A stretch of 64,000 nucleotides of DNA from Bacteroidota bacterium (GTDB taxonomy: Bacteria; Bacteroidota; Bacteroidia; Chitinophagales; BACL12): positions 124,001 through 188,000 of the forward strand of contig JADKEK010000009.1 of NCBI GenBank assembly GCA_016718035.1, read 5' to 3'. Shown piece after piece: positions 8,779 to 18,133 of this stretch (position 1 is the stretch's first letter; every line of letters begins with the position of its first letter). The translations under genes and the position numbers were made by a program. Below the pieces are notes generated by a model. The model made no database searches and was not told where the DNA came from. It saw only the letters and a list, made by a program, of their open reading frames with translations.

Positions 8779-10191
8779 ATGCGTTTACCTATACTCGCTT
8801 CCTTATTATTAGTTACCGGCGTTGCTTTCGCACAAGCCCCTTACAAAACTCAAGGCACTATTGAACCAGGCACCTGGACTGTTTTGAGCGACATGAACGA
8901 ATCGCGTAACGGTCATACAACCACCTATTTAGCTGACGGAAAAGTTTTGGTTACCGGCGGTTACGATGGCACCCAAAATTTGGCAAGTGCTGAGATATAT
9001 GACCCTGCAACTGATACATGGACGCCAACCGGAGATATGGATAGTATCCGATTTTCACATACTGCTACTTTATTAGACAATGGAAAAGTTTTAATCATCG
9101 GTGGATGGAATGGCGGATTTTTAGATTATAAATCTACGCTATTATACGACCCTACAAGTGGAACATTTACGCATGGACCAGATATGAAATACGGACGTTC
9201 AGGCCATACCGCAACTAAATTAAATAATGGCAAAATATTAATTGTTGGCGGATATAGCAATATTTCAGGTAATACAACTGTTGTAGAAATTTATGACCCT
9301 GTCACTAATACACTTGGAGAATTTGCCAGTCTGAACAAAGGCAGAAGTTACCATACCGCTACAATAGTTGGCGATGGTCGTGTTGTGGTAGCTGCAGGAT
9401 TTAATCCCGACTACGGATTTCAAATGAACAGCACCGAAATATATGACCCTGTTTTAAATACCTGGACAGAAATTGGCAACTTAGGAACTGCCCGCGATTT
9501 TGCAGCCGCTGTTTATGTTGAATATGAAAATGCTGTTTTTTTAATTGGCGGCCGAATTTTTAATGGCTTCGAATATGAAGGTATTACCAGTGTAGAAAAA
9601 TTATCATTGTCAGGCGATTCATGGGTTGATTTCGATCCAATTCCTGAACCACAAAGTTATATTCAGGCATTTCCGTTTGAATGGGTAGATTATGATGTGT
9701 TTATTCCATGTATGCTGGTTCCCGGTGGAACAAATGCTTCCGGTTTTGGAGTAGATTTGACATTTTCCGGAACTTATGCATATGATTTTGTAGCCGCATC
9801 TTGGATTGAAGTTCCAATGTTTTTTCACGACCGTTATTATTATGCTGCAGATAAACACCAACAAGATATTATAGAAACCGGTGGCGAAGGTGGAACTGTG
9901 GAATTATTCAAAGCATCTGAATTTATTGCTATTCATACTACTTTAAATAATACCTTGAGTTTATCACCAAATCCTGCAGACAATTACATCAATATTACGT
10001 TATCCGCCGAAAAGGAAGTTAATAATATTGAAGTATTTAATATGATGGGAGATGTTGTTTTGCAAGTAAATAATGTATATCCTACACAAAATAAAATTGC
10101 GTTAGATATCCATCATTTACCTACAGGAAATTATGTAGTAAAGGCAAGCGGAAATAATCAAATTACTTCCGGCACATTTATTAAAGAATAA
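8779..10191 (+). CDS. secreted Kelch-repeat protein with T9SS type A sorting domain
   Basis: 470 residues. A signal peptide (cleavage near AFAQ, residue 19) is followed by five or six Kelch-type repeats, visible as recurring blocks of the kind GKVLVTGGYDG...AEIYDP...TWTPTGDM between residues 35 and about 300; these should form a beta-propeller. The last 75 residues are a type A type IX secretion sorting domain (LSPNPADNYINI near the start of the domain, a final GTFIKE), so the protein is expected to cross the outer membrane by T9SS and be attached to the surface or released. The ligand is unknown. It ends 1 bp before the convergent pfkA stop, with no obvious terminator between. Confidence 0.85.
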   Translation: MRLPILASLLLVTGVAFAQAPYKTQGTIEPGTWTVLSDMNESRNGHTTTYLADGKVLVTGGYDGTQNLASAEIYDPATDTWTPTGDMDSIRFSHTATLLDNGKVLIIGGWNGGFLDYKSTLLYDPTSGTFTHGPDMKYGRSGHTATKLNNGKILIVGGYSNISGNTTVVEIYDPVTNTLGEFASLNKGRSYHTATIVGDGRVVVAAGFNPDYGFQMNSTEIYDPVLNTWTEIGNLGTARDFAAAVYVEYENAVFLIGGRIFNGFEYEGITSVEKLSLSGDSWVDFDPIPEPQSYIQAFPFEWVDYDVFIPCMLVPGGTNASGFGVDLTFSGTYAYDFVAASWIEVPMFFHDRYYYAADKHQQDIIETGGEGGTVELFKASEFIAIHTTLNNTLSLSPNPADNYINITLSAEKEVNNIEVFNMMGDVVLQVNNVYPTQNKIALDIHHLPTGNYVVKASGNNQITSGTFIKE

Positions 10192-10192
10192 A

Positions 10193-11164
10193 TTACAAGG
10201 CTAAAATTTCAACCAGCTTCAACATTTGTTTGTTGATGTCCATATGATGTTTAGTAGCATTTGCAAATGGTGTAAATGCTAATTCATCATTAATTAAACC
10301 GGCCATTACATTTTTTTTGCCATCGGCTAATGCTTCAACTGCAGCCATACCCAATCGACTGCCTAAAATACGGTCGCGCACTGTTGGGTTACCACCACGT
10401 TGAATATGTCCGAGCACCGAAACGCGTGTATCGTAGTAATTAAATTTTTCTTTCACCAACTTTGCAATTTCAAATGCACCACCGCGTTCATCGCCCTCTG
10501 CAACAATTACAATTGCTGATGATTTTTGATGTTGCCAGCCATTTTGTAAAATGCTGATGAGGTTATCAATATTGGTTTCAGTTTCAGGAATTACAATGGC
10601 TTCAGCACCACCGGCAATTCCACATGATAATGCAATAAATCCGGCATCACGTCCCATTACTTCTACAAAAAATAAACGATTGTGAGAAATAGCGGTATCG
10701 CGAATTTTATCAATACAATCTATTGCTGTATTAATTGCTGTATCAAATCCTAATGTATAATCAGTCCCGAATAAATCGTTATCAATTGTCCCTGCTACAC
10801 CAACACAAGTAATGCCATATTCTTTTTCAAATACCGTTGCACCACGAAAAGTACCATCACCACCAATAGCAACAAATCCTTCTATACCATGAAATTTTAA
10901 ATTATCAAAAGCGGTTTTTCTGCCTTCAGCTGTCATAAATCGCTGCGAACGAGCCGTTTTTAAAATTGTACCTCCACGTTGAATAATATTACTAACATCA
11001 TGTGATTCCATCTTATAAAAATCACCATCAATCATTCCTTCATAACCTCTTCTAATACCATAAACTTCCATGCCGTTATAAATACCTGTACGCACTACTG
11101 CACGTATACAAGCATTCATACCCGGAGAATCACCACCGGAAGTCATTACTGCAATCTTTTTCAT
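10193..11164 (-). CDS. pfkA: ATP-dependent 6-phosphofructokinase
   Basis: 323 residues, the normal length for bacterial PfkA. It converts fructose 6-phosphate and ATP to fructose 1,6-bisphosphate in glycolysis, in the cytosol. Motifs include TSGGDSPGMN at the N-terminus, GGDGTFRGA (Gly after the Asp is typical of ATP-using rather than pyrophosphate-using enzymes), GTIDNDLFGTD with the catalytic Asp, and EVMGRDAGF. It follows tdh on the same strand with a 29-bp gap, so both may be read from the promoter at 12154-12184. Confidence 0.95.
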   Translation of the reverse strand: MKKIAVMTSGGDSPGMNACIRAVVRTGIYNGMEVYGIRRGYEGMIDGDFYKMESHDVSNIIQRGGTILKTARSQRFMTAEGRKTAFDNLKFHGIEGFVAIGGDGTFRGATVFEKEYGITCVGVAGTIDNDLFGTDYTLGFDTAINTAIDCIDKIRDTAISHNRLFFVEVMGRDAGFIALSCGIAGGAEAIVIPETETNIDNLISILQNGWQHQKSSAIVIVAEGDERGGAFEIAKLVKEKFNYYDTRVSVLGHIQRGGNPTVRDRILGSRLGMAAVEALADGKKNVMAGLINDELAFTPFANATKHHMDINKQMLKLVEILAL

Positions 11165-11193
11165 TTGAGCGCTGTGTTTTATTTATTTAATTA

Positions 11194-12135
11194 TTATTTA
11201 ATATGCTTGAGCATATCTGCTGTCATCTTATCTAAATCATATTCATGTTGCCAACCCCAATCTGCACGTGCAGCACTGTCGTCAATACTACCCGGCCACG
11301 TTTCTGCAATTTTCTGGCGAAAATCTACATCATACGTTAATTCAAAATCAGGTATATGTTTTTTTATCGCTTCACCCACCATTTTCGGTGAAAATGTCAT
11401 TGCTGCCAAATTATAGGATGAACGTACTTTAATTGTATCAGCAGGTGCATCCATTAATTGCAAGGTAGCTTTAATAGCATCGGGCATATACATCATTGGC
11501 AACAATGTATTTTCCGCTATGTAACAAGTATATTTCCCTGTTTGTTTAGCTTTAAAATAAATATCAACTGCATAATCTGTTGTGCCACCACCGGGTTCTG
11601 TTTTATAACTGATAATTCCCGGATATCGGATGCTGCGAACATCTAATCCATATTTTAAAAAATACCATTCACACCATCTCTCCCCTGCCTGTTTGCTGAT
11701 ACCATAAATGGTATTCGGTTCCATGATGGTAATTTGAGGTGTATCTGTTTTGGGAGTAGTTGGTCCAAACGCCGCAATTGAACTCGGCCAATACATTTTT
11801 TTTATCCCTTTTTCTCTCGCTACTTCCAGGGTATTAATGAGGCCATCCATATTTAATTGCCAGGCTTTTTGAGGAAATTTTTCACCGGTAGCAGAAAGCA
11901 TAGCAGCCATATTATATATCTGCGTAAGCTTATACTTATCGGCAAGTTCGGCAATGCGATTGCGGTCCAAAACATTCAATTCTTCGAATGGTCCCGATTC
12001 AGCTAATTCGCCAACGGGTATTTTTATATCGGCAGCTACAACATTGCTGTTGCCATATTGGCTGCGCAGTAACATGGTTAATTCAGCGCCAATCTGGCCG
12101 CTTGCTCCAATTAACAGTATCGTTTCTCCAGGCAT
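11194..12135 (-). CDS. tdh: short-chain L-threonine 3-dehydrogenase
   Basis: 313 residues of the extended SDR (NAD-dependent epimerase-like) fold. The NAD-binding GASGQIG motif begins at residue 10, and the active-site YGISK motif gives Tyr and Lys near residues 143-147, with a Ser-rich WPSSIAAFGP segment before it. The sequence, including GTTDYAVDIYF and the SIDDSAAR..WGW end, matches the SDR-type threonine dehydrogenases known from Flavobacterium rather than zinc-type Tdh. It would oxidise threonine to 2-amino-3-ketobutyrate. A sugar-nucleotide epimerase role is the alternative but less likely. It has a very good promoter and is followed by pfkA. Confidence 0.8.
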   Translation of the reverse strand: MPGETILLIGASGQIGAELTMLLRSQYGNSNVVAADIKIPVGELAESGPFEELNVLDRNRIAELADKYKLTQIYNMAAMLSATGEKFPQKAWQLNMDGLINTLEVAREKGIKKMYWPSSIAAFGPTTPKTDTPQITIMEPNTIYGISKQAGERWCEWYFLKYGLDVRSIRYPGIISYKTEPGGGTTDYAVDIYFKAKQTGKYTCYIAENTLLPMMYMPDAIKATLQLMDAPADTIKVRSSYNLAAMTFSPKMVGEAIKKHIPDFELTYDVDFRQKIAETWPGSIDDSAARADWGWQHEYDLDKMTADMLKHIK

Positions 12136-12153
12136 GTATGCAGTTTAACAGAA

Positions 12154-12184
12154 CAAATTTAGACTTACACGTAATATTTACAAA
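12154..12184 (-). promoter_or_regulatory. consensus Bacteroidota promoter for tdh-pfkA
   Basis: On the minus strand TTTG (12184-12181), exactly 19 nt, then TAAATTTG (12161-12154) fits the known Bacteroidota -33/-7 promoter perfectly. It lies 18 nt ahead of the tdh ATG. Confidence 0.7.
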
Positions 12185-12209
12185 TTTATTGCGCTAAGAT
12201 ATAATGATT

Positions 12210-12217
12210 TACCTTTA
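12210..12217 (+). promoter_or_regulatory. -7 element ahead of wecB
   Basis: TACCTTTA lies 19 nt before the ATG at 12237 and resembles TAnnTTTG. It sits back to back with the tdh promoter in the divergent gap. No clear -33 box. Confidence 0.35.
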
Positions 12218-12236
12218 CGTGCGTTCGTAACCTGAA

Positions 12237-13328
12237 ATGAATAAGATACTTGTAGTGGTCGGAACCAGACCCAATTTTATTAAAATAGTGCAGTTTAAAC
12301 ATTATGCTGCGTTGTATGGCTTCGATTTGAAGATTGTACACACAGGCCAGCATTATGATGAAAACCTGTCTGATGTGTTCTTTCAGCAATTAGGCATCAC
12401 ACCCGATTACTTCTTGGATACACGCACTGCCAATCCCGACATGCAGTTAAATTTGATTAAAGCAAGACTTAACCATTTACTCAATAATACTTACAAACCC
12501 GATTTAATGGTCGTGGTGGGAGATGTAAACTCGACCCGGGCCGCTGCTGAAACTGCTCAAATTTTAACCATTCCTATTGCACATGTTGAAAGCGGATTGC
12601 GCAGCTTCGACCAAAGTATGCCCGAAGAAATTAATCGTATTGTTACCGATAACCTTGCTGACCATTTTTTTGTGACTGAACAAAGTGGAATCGATAATTT
12701 ATTGGAAGAAGGCAAAAAAGCAGCAGACATTTATTTTGTCGGTAATACCATGATTGATGCATTAGTGGCGTATGATCAGGTGATTGCAGAAAATACCATT
12801 ATGACCACACTCGATGTTACTGAACGGGCATTTGCTTTGGTTACTATTCACCGCCCTTCTAATGTAGACAATAAATCGGCACTGGAACAAAATATTCATT
12901 TATTACAAAATATCGCCATTAAATATCCCGTAGTTTTCCCTGTGCATCCGCGGACAAAAAATAAATTAGAGCAGTTTCAATTATTATCGCTCTTAACATC
13001 AAATCCCAATATCCGTATTTGCGAACCACTCGATTATTTTGCATTTCAAAAATTAATTGCTTCCTGCAAATTTATTGTTACCGATAGTGGTGGTATTCAG
13101 GAAGAAGCTACATTCAGGAAAAAACCATGTATTACTATTCGCCCGAATACGGAACGACCTTCAACTATAACATTGGGAACAAATACTTTAGTTGAAGCTG
13201 ACATTTCAAAAATAAATCAACTCATTACCGACATCGAAAAACACAATTATAAAGAAGGCAATATTCCTCCATTATGGGATGGAAAAGCTACTGCAAGAAT
13301 TTTCCAGGTGTTGGATAAATTACGTTAA
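12237..13328 (+). CDS. wecB: UDP-N-acetylglucosamine 2-epimerase (non-hydrolysing)
   Basis: 363 residues. The family interconverts UDP-GlcNAc and UDP-ManNAc in the cytosol, feeding surface polysaccharide or glycan synthesis. Visible hallmarks are VGTRPNFIK at the N-terminus, GDVNSTRAAAETA, HVESGLRSFD...MPEEINR with the catalytic region, VTIHRPSN, and DSGGIQEEA near residue 285. The start is supported by a -7 element 19 nt upstream and the close match of its N-terminus to the family. It lies at the head of a stretch of glycan-related genes but is not in an operon with them; the next gene faces it. Confidence 0.92.
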   Translation: MNKILVVVGTRPNFIKIVQFKHYAALYGFDLKIVHTGQHYDENLSDVFFQQLGITPDYFLDTRTANPDMQLNLIKARLNHLLNNTYKPDLMVVVGDVNSTRAAAETAQILTIPIAHVESGLRSFDQSMPEEINRIVTDNLADHFFVTEQSGIDNLLEEGKKAADIYFVGNTMIDALVAYDQVIAENTIMTTLDVTERAFALVTIHRPSNVDNKSALEQNIHLLQNIAIKYPVVFPVHPRTKNKLEQFQLLSLLTSNPNIRICEPLDYFAFQKLIASCKFIVTDSGGIQEEATFRKKPCITIRPNTERPSTITLGTNTLVEADISKINQLITDIEKHNYKEGNIPPLWDGKATARIFQVLDKLR

Positions 13329-13389
13329 GGTGTTATAGTGTTTTGCATAAAATAATATATAATCACCTAAAAGTATCAGCAAATATTAT

Positions 13390-14694
13390 TTATTGTTTAG
13401 TGGTAATGCGACTGAGTAATTCCGCATATTTTTTTGTAATATTTTGACGTGAATAGTGCGCTATTCCTGCCGTATCTGCTTTGAGCTCACCACTCTTAAA
13501 CTGTTTGTACATAGTGCTTACCGCATTTTTTATTGCTTGTTTATCTTTAAAATCAGCTACTAACCCTGCACCTGTTTCATGAATTATTTTAGCTGCATCA
13601 CCCTGCAAATTACCTATGGCTAAAACCGGTCGTTTTGCAGCTAAATATTCAAATAATTTAGCAGGAATTCGCCCCATAATATCTTGTGTATCATTTAACA
13701 ATAATAATAATACAGTGGATTGCATCATGGCTTTGGTTGCTTCCTGATGTGTAATTTGACCTGCAAAAAATACTTTTGAAGTGAGTTGATATTTTTCTAA
13801 ATAGGCTGCAACACTATAATCATATTTACCAGTAAAACGAATTTGTAAATCTTTGTGAAATGATACATTTTCATCACACAATTCTTTTATGGCTTCCCAT
13901 AATATTTCAGGATTTCTCGCTTTGTTAATCATTCCGATATGATTCAGCACAAAACCATCAAACAAAGGAATTATTTCCTGAGGAAAATCATCAGCATCAA
14001 ATCCATTGGTAATAACTTCGGTATTGCCATTATTGATGGCATTAAAATCTTTTGCCCAATCCCAACTTACCGTTACAACTTTAGTGGCTGCAGTCAGCAC
14101 TTTTTTTTCCAGTGTATGATGTTGTTTATCTGCCCAAGCCGAAAGATGTAAATCCTGATAATAATCAATATTTGTCCATGGGTCTCTGAAATCGGCAATC
14201 CATGGCAAACCTGTTTTTTGTTTTACCCCATTTGCAATAAGGTGCATACTATGCGGAGGGCCGGTTGAAATAATTGCTTCAACAGGATGTGATTCTAAAT
14301 ATTTAGTCAAAAACCGAATGGAAGGTTGAATCCAAAATTTTCGGGCATCTGGAATAAAAAAATTACCTCTAATCCATACCGCAAATTGTTGCATTAAGCC
14401 CTGTTTCTTCTTTTCATGTAAAAATCCGGCGTTTATCTTCTCTCCTTTTTTAAAGCCTAATAATTTTTTGTAAAGGGTATAAGGTTCCCTGATTGGTCGC
14501 CTGATTACTTCAATATTTGCCGGTAAACCCGCCGCCAAAGTTTCATCCAAAACAGGGTATTCACCATCTGTAACTGTGTAAATAACAGGTTCCCAGCCGA
14601 AATCGCGGAAATATTTCGCCATTTTCACCCAACGTTGAACAGGAACTCCGCCTGCCGGTGGCCAATAATATGTAATAATTAAAACCTTCCTCAA
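13390..14694 (-). CDS. GT-B fold glycosyltransferase, family 4 type
   Basis: 434 residues. The N-terminal half starts MRKVLIITYYWPPAGGVPVQR, a glycine-rich loop typical of GT4 enzymes that act on lipid-linked or nascent glycans. The C-terminal half holds the nucleotide-sugar site: FAGQITHQEATKAM, then LLLNDTQD and GRIPAKLFEYLAAKRPVLAIG, where the Glu before YLAA corresponds to the conserved EX7E region. Donor and acceptor cannot be told from sequence. It is probably cytosolic or membrane-associated and works in surface glycan building, given wecB, the YfhO-type protein and the deacetylase around it. Confidence 0.8.
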   Translation of the reverse strand: MRKVLIITYYWPPAGGVPVQRWVKMAKYFRDFGWEPVIYTVTDGEYPVLDETLAAGLPANIEVIRRPIREPYTLYKKLLGFKKGEKINAGFLHEKKKQGLMQQFAVWIRGNFFIPDARKFWIQPSIRFLTKYLESHPVEAIISTGPPHSMHLIANGVKQKTGLPWIADFRDPWTNIDYYQDLHLSAWADKQHHTLEKKVLTAATKVVTVSWDWAKDFNAINNGNTEVITNGFDADDFPQEIIPLFDGFVLNHIGMINKARNPEILWEAIKELCDENVSFHKDLQIRFTGKYDYSVAAYLEKYQLTSKVFFAGQITHQEATKAMMQSTVLLLLLNDTQDIMGRIPAKLFEYLAAKRPVLAIGNLQGDAAKIIHETGAGLVADFKDKQAIKNAVSTMYKQFKSGELKADTAGIAHYSRQNITKKYAELLSRITTKQ

Positions 14695-14737
14695 TTGGGT
14701 CGTTTAAAGGGTTAAAATTATATAATTGAATGAACAA

Positions 14738-14770
14738 ATTGCCCCAATTAGCCCGAAGTTCTTAACTTTA
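14738..14770 (+). promoter_or_regulatory. promoter for the YfhO-methyltransferase pair
   Basis: ATTG (14738-14741), 21 nt, then TAACTTTA (14763-14770) resembles the Bacteroidota -33/-7 pattern and lies 22 nt before the ATG at 14793. Confidence 0.5.
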
Positions 14771-14792
14771 GCACTTCAAATTTTAACCTGAT

Positions 14793-17288
14793 ATGGAACA
14801 AAACAAAGCCGGAAAGAAACTCCTAACTTATATTGCAATTTTTGCATTCTTCCTCGTTTTTAGCGCATTGTATTTCAGCCCACTATTACAAGGCAAAATT
14901 TTGTTACAGGGCGATATCATGAATTATATCGGAACCAGTCAGGAAATTTCCAAACATTACGAGGATACAGGTGAAGCTGCTTTATGGACCAACAGTATGT
15001 TCAGCGGTATGCCTACTTATCAAATAGCTTTATATAACAGCGGAAATGTATTCGAAAAAGTTAATAAATATTTAGGCGGATTTTTACCAAGACCTGCTAA
15101 TTATATGTTTATTGCCATGTTCACCTTTTTCTTATTATTGAAAAGTTTTAAAGTGAACAATTTTCTGGCTATATCAGGTGCCCTTTGTTACGCACTAGGC
15201 ACTTATTTAATCACTTTTATCGAAGCAGGTCATAACACTAAAGTAAATGCATTGGCCTTAATGCCGTTGGTTATTACCGGTATCAATTATTTGTTGCAAA
15301 AAAGATATTGGTTAGGCGGAGCAATAACGTTGTTTGCTATGACTTGCGAAATAACTGCCAACCATCCGCAAATTACCTATTATATGTTTTTGATGATTTT
15401 CTGCTGGATGGTTTCAGAATTGTATTTCGCCATAAAAGAAAAACGATTCATGGAATTTGCTAAAGTTGCGGGAATAATAGTGGTTACTACTTTATTAGCC
15501 GTTTCTGCAAACACTTCAAAATTATGGACCACTTATGAATACAGTAAAGAAACAATTCGCGGTGGCTCACATCTCACTCATCAGGCAGAAAAACAAGAAG
15601 ATGGATTAAACCGTGATTATGCATTTTCATGGAGCAGTGGTATTGCAGAATCATTTAGTATCATGTATCCAAATTTTGCAGGTGGTGGTTCAGGGAAATC
15701 ATTTTTACAAACACGCGAAGGCGAACCTATTGAAGGACCATTGATGAGTTACCTCCAATCTGTTAACCAACAAAGTCCACAGAAAGCCCAGGAATTGCTT
15801 CGTTATTCAGGACAAGCAGGTAAATATTGGGGCGAAATGCCGTTTACTTCCGGACCAATTTACGTTGGCGCTATTTTGTGTTTCTTGTTTATTATCGGCT
15901 TGTTGATTGGAGATAATAAAATTCGCTGGTGGTTATTTGCAGCTACTGTTTTATCCTTGTTTTTAGGATGGGGAAAATATTTTCCGGCATTTAATAATTT
16001 CATGTTCGACTATTTTCCGCTGTATAATAAATTCAGAACGGTGTCAATGGCAATGACCATATTATGTTTTACCATTCCTGTTTTAGGTTATTATATCATG
16101 GACCGCTTTTTAAATAATTCGAACGGCCTTGATGATACCAAAAAATTAAATGGATTAAAATGGGCAAGTATAAGTGTTGGTGGTTTGAGTTTATTATTAA
16201 TGTTATCAGGCAGCTTATTCGATTTGACAAGTCCTGCCGAAGAAGCTTACTTACAGCAAGTTAATGACCCACAGTCTGCAGCATTTTTTGAATTAATAAA
16301 AGATGAACGTGTAAGCATGATTCGCCAGGATGTTTTATTGGCAACATTTTTTATGGGTTTAACAGCACTCATATTATTTTTATTTCTTAAGAAAACTGTA
16401 TCCAGAAATATTGCTATTGCAGTGATTTGTATTTTACCTGTTGTGGATTTATTAATAGTAGACTCTCATTATTTAACTAAAGATAATTTTGTTGAAGCCA
16501 ATTATTATGATCAGCGATTCAGACAATCGGTTCCGGCAATAAAAGATAACGACCCGTATTACAGAGTTATGAGTACAATGGTAGATGTAGATAAAGATGG
16601 TAGCACATCATATTTACACAAAAGTATTGGTGGCTACCACGGTGCGAAATTGCAGCGTTATCAGGATTTAATTGAAGGTTATTTGAGCAAAGGCAATGTG
16701 CAAGTGCTCAGCATGCTGAATACCAAATATTTATATGGTGCACGCAATGGAAAAATATCTATCGAACGCAATCCAATGGCAATGGGTAATGCATGGTTTG
16801 TTGATTCCATTGCCATAGTTGAAAATGATGATGCCGAATTTGAAGGCCTCGCCAATTTCGACCCACGAACTAAAGCGTATGTGCATCAGGAATTTAAAAA
16901 TTTATTACCTGCCACTGTTGCCGCTCCGGATTCAACACGCAGTATTACACTTAAAAAATATGGTATGGATGAAATTTCCTATACTGCAAAAAGTAATACC
17001 GATGCTCCGGCTATTTTTTCAGAAGTATGGTATCGCGGTAATGAAGATTGGAAAGCCTATATCGATGGTAAATATGTAGACCACTTTAGAGCGAATTATA
17101 TTTTACGCGGACTTTGGGTGCCAAAAGGTGAACATGAAATTGTATTCAAATTTGAACCGAAGTCTTATTACAGTGGTAAAAAAATATCTACCGCAACATC
17201 ATCGTTAATTTTATTGTTGGTTGCGGCAGGCGCATTTTTCGCTTACAGAAATGAAAACAAACCAACAGTTACAGATAATAAGTTATAA
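14793..17288 (+). CDS. YfhO-family membrane protein (GT-C-like)
   Basis: 831 residues with a dozen or more membrane segments and a C-terminal soluble part. The first external loop carries LLQGDIMNYIGTSQEI, where the Asp resembles the acidic residue of GT-C transferases. YfhO proteins in Firmicutes help glycosylate lipoteichoic acid; in Bacteroidota the substrate is not known, so a role in transferring a lipid-linked sugar across or at the inner membrane is an inference. A last membrane segment lies near the C-terminus (SSLILLLVAAGAFFAY). The methyltransferase begins 3 nt after the stop, so the two are co-transcribed. Confidence 0.8.
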   Translation: MEQNKAGKKLLTYIAIFAFFLVFSALYFSPLLQGKILLQGDIMNYIGTSQEISKHYEDTGEAALWTNSMFSGMPTYQIALYNSGNVFEKVNKYLGGFLPRPANYMFIAMFTFFLLLKSFKVNNFLAISGALCYALGTYLITFIEAGHNTKVNALALMPLVITGINYLLQKRYWLGGAITLFAMTCEITANHPQITYYMFLMIFCWMVSELYFAIKEKRFMEFAKVAGIIVVTTLLAVSANTSKLWTTYEYSKETIRGGSHLTHQAEKQEDGLNRDYAFSWSSGIAESFSIMYPNFAGGGSGKSFLQTREGEPIEGPLMSYLQSVNQQSPQKAQELLRYSGQAGKYWGEMPFTSGPIYVGAILCFLFIIGLLIGDNKIRWWLFAATVLSLFLGWGKYFPAFNNFMFDYFPLYNKFRTVSMAMTILCFTIPVLGYYIMDRFLNNSNGLDDTKKLNGLKWASISVGGLSLLLMLSGSLFDLTSPAEEAYLQQVNDPQSAAFFELIKDERVSMIRQDVLLATFFMGLTALILFLFLKKTVSRNIAIAVICILPVVDLLIVDSHYLTKDNFVEANYYDQRFRQSVPAIKDNDPYYRVMSTMVDVDKDGSTSYLHKSIGGYHGAKLQRYQDLIEGYLSKGNVQVLSMLNTKYLYGARNGKISIERNPMAMGNAWFVDSIAIVENDDAEFEGLANFDPRTKAYVHQEFKNLLPATVAAPDSTRSITLKKYGMDEISYTAKSNTDAPAIFSEVWYRGNEDWKAYIDGKYVDHFRANYILRGLWVPKGEHEIVFKFEPKSYYSGKKISTATSSLILLLVAAGAFFAYRNENKPTVTDNKL

Positions 17289-17291
17289 TAC

Positions 17292-18101
17292 ATGCAGTAC
17301 GATCCGGTTAAAAGAAGTTTGGGCAACGTTTTTAAACGAACACCTTCATTAAGAATATTATTTTATAAAATGCTGGACTTGCTCCTGCTCAGATCTTGGC
17401 ATATTCATAAAGAATTAAAAATTTGGGCGAAAGGAAAACGCGATAACGAACAACATATTTTAGATGCAGGCTCAGGGTTTGGTCAATATTCTTATTACCT
17501 GAATTCAATGAGCAGCAAATGGAAGTTTTTAGGTGTTGATGTAAAGGAAGAACAAATTGCCGATTGCAATCAATTTTTTAAACAAATTGGCAGAAATAAT
17601 ATCCGTTTTCAGGTTAAGGATTTAACTACATTTACTATTCCCGAACATTTTGATTTAGTGGTTTGTGTAGATGTAATGGAACATGTGTTGGAAGATGTGC
17701 AGGTATTTAAAAACTATCATACATCGATGAAACCCGGTGCTATGTTACTCATCTCCACCCCCTCTGATCAAGGCGGCTCAGATGTTTCCGGCGATGGTGA
17801 TGCTTCATTTATCGAAGAACATGTGCGTGATGGATATAACATCAACGACATTCAGGATAAATTAAAACTGGCAGGTTTCAGCAAAACAGAAGCTTATTAC
17901 GCTTATGGAAATCCCGGTAAAATTTCGTGGAAACTTTCCATGAAATATCCATTGCAGATGCTGAATGTTTCTAAGCTATTTTTTATCCTTATTCCATTTT
18001 ATTACCTCATTACTTTTCCCTTCTGTTTAATTTTAAATAAAATGGATGTAAACGGAAAACATGCTACAGGAACAGGATTAATAGTAAAAGCCTGGAAATA
18101 A
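17292..18101 (+). CDS. class I SAM-dependent methyltransferase
   Basis: 269 residues. Motif I LDAGSGFGQYSYYL (near residue 58) binds S-adenosylmethionine; GVDVKEEQI and VVCVDVMEHV (motif II region) follow. The C-terminus has a hydrophobic stretch (FFILIPFYYLITFPFCLIL) that could anchor it to the membrane, which fits a substrate on a lipid carrier. It is translationally close to the YfhO gene (3 nt), so it likely modifies the same glycan or lipid; this is inferred from position. It ends at the hairpin at 18107-18131. Confidence 0.8.
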   Translation: MQYDPVKRSLGNVFKRTPSLRILFYKMLDLLLLRSWHIHKELKIWAKGKRDNEQHILDAGSGFGQYSYYLNSMSSKWKFLGVDVKEEQIADCNQFFKQIGRNNIRFQVKDLTTFTIPEHFDLVVCVDVMEHVLEDVQVFKNYHTSMKPGAMLLISTPSDQGGSDVSGDGDASFIEEHVRDGYNINDIQDKLKLAGFSKTEAYYAYGNPGKISWKLSMKYPLQMLNVSKLFFILIPFYYLITFPFCLILNKMDVNGKHATGTGLIVKAWK

Positions 18102-18106
18102 TATTA

Positions 18107-18131
18107 ACTTATTGTAATTTTTACAATAAGT
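18107..18131. repeat. AT-rich hairpin, copy 2 of 2; likely bidirectional terminator
   Basis: ACTTATTGTAA (18107-18117) and TTACAATAAGT (18121-18131) form a perfect 11-bp stem with a TTT loop, between two convergent genes. Its first 16 bases equal those at 808-823. Confidence 0.6.
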
Positions 18132-18133
18132 AG

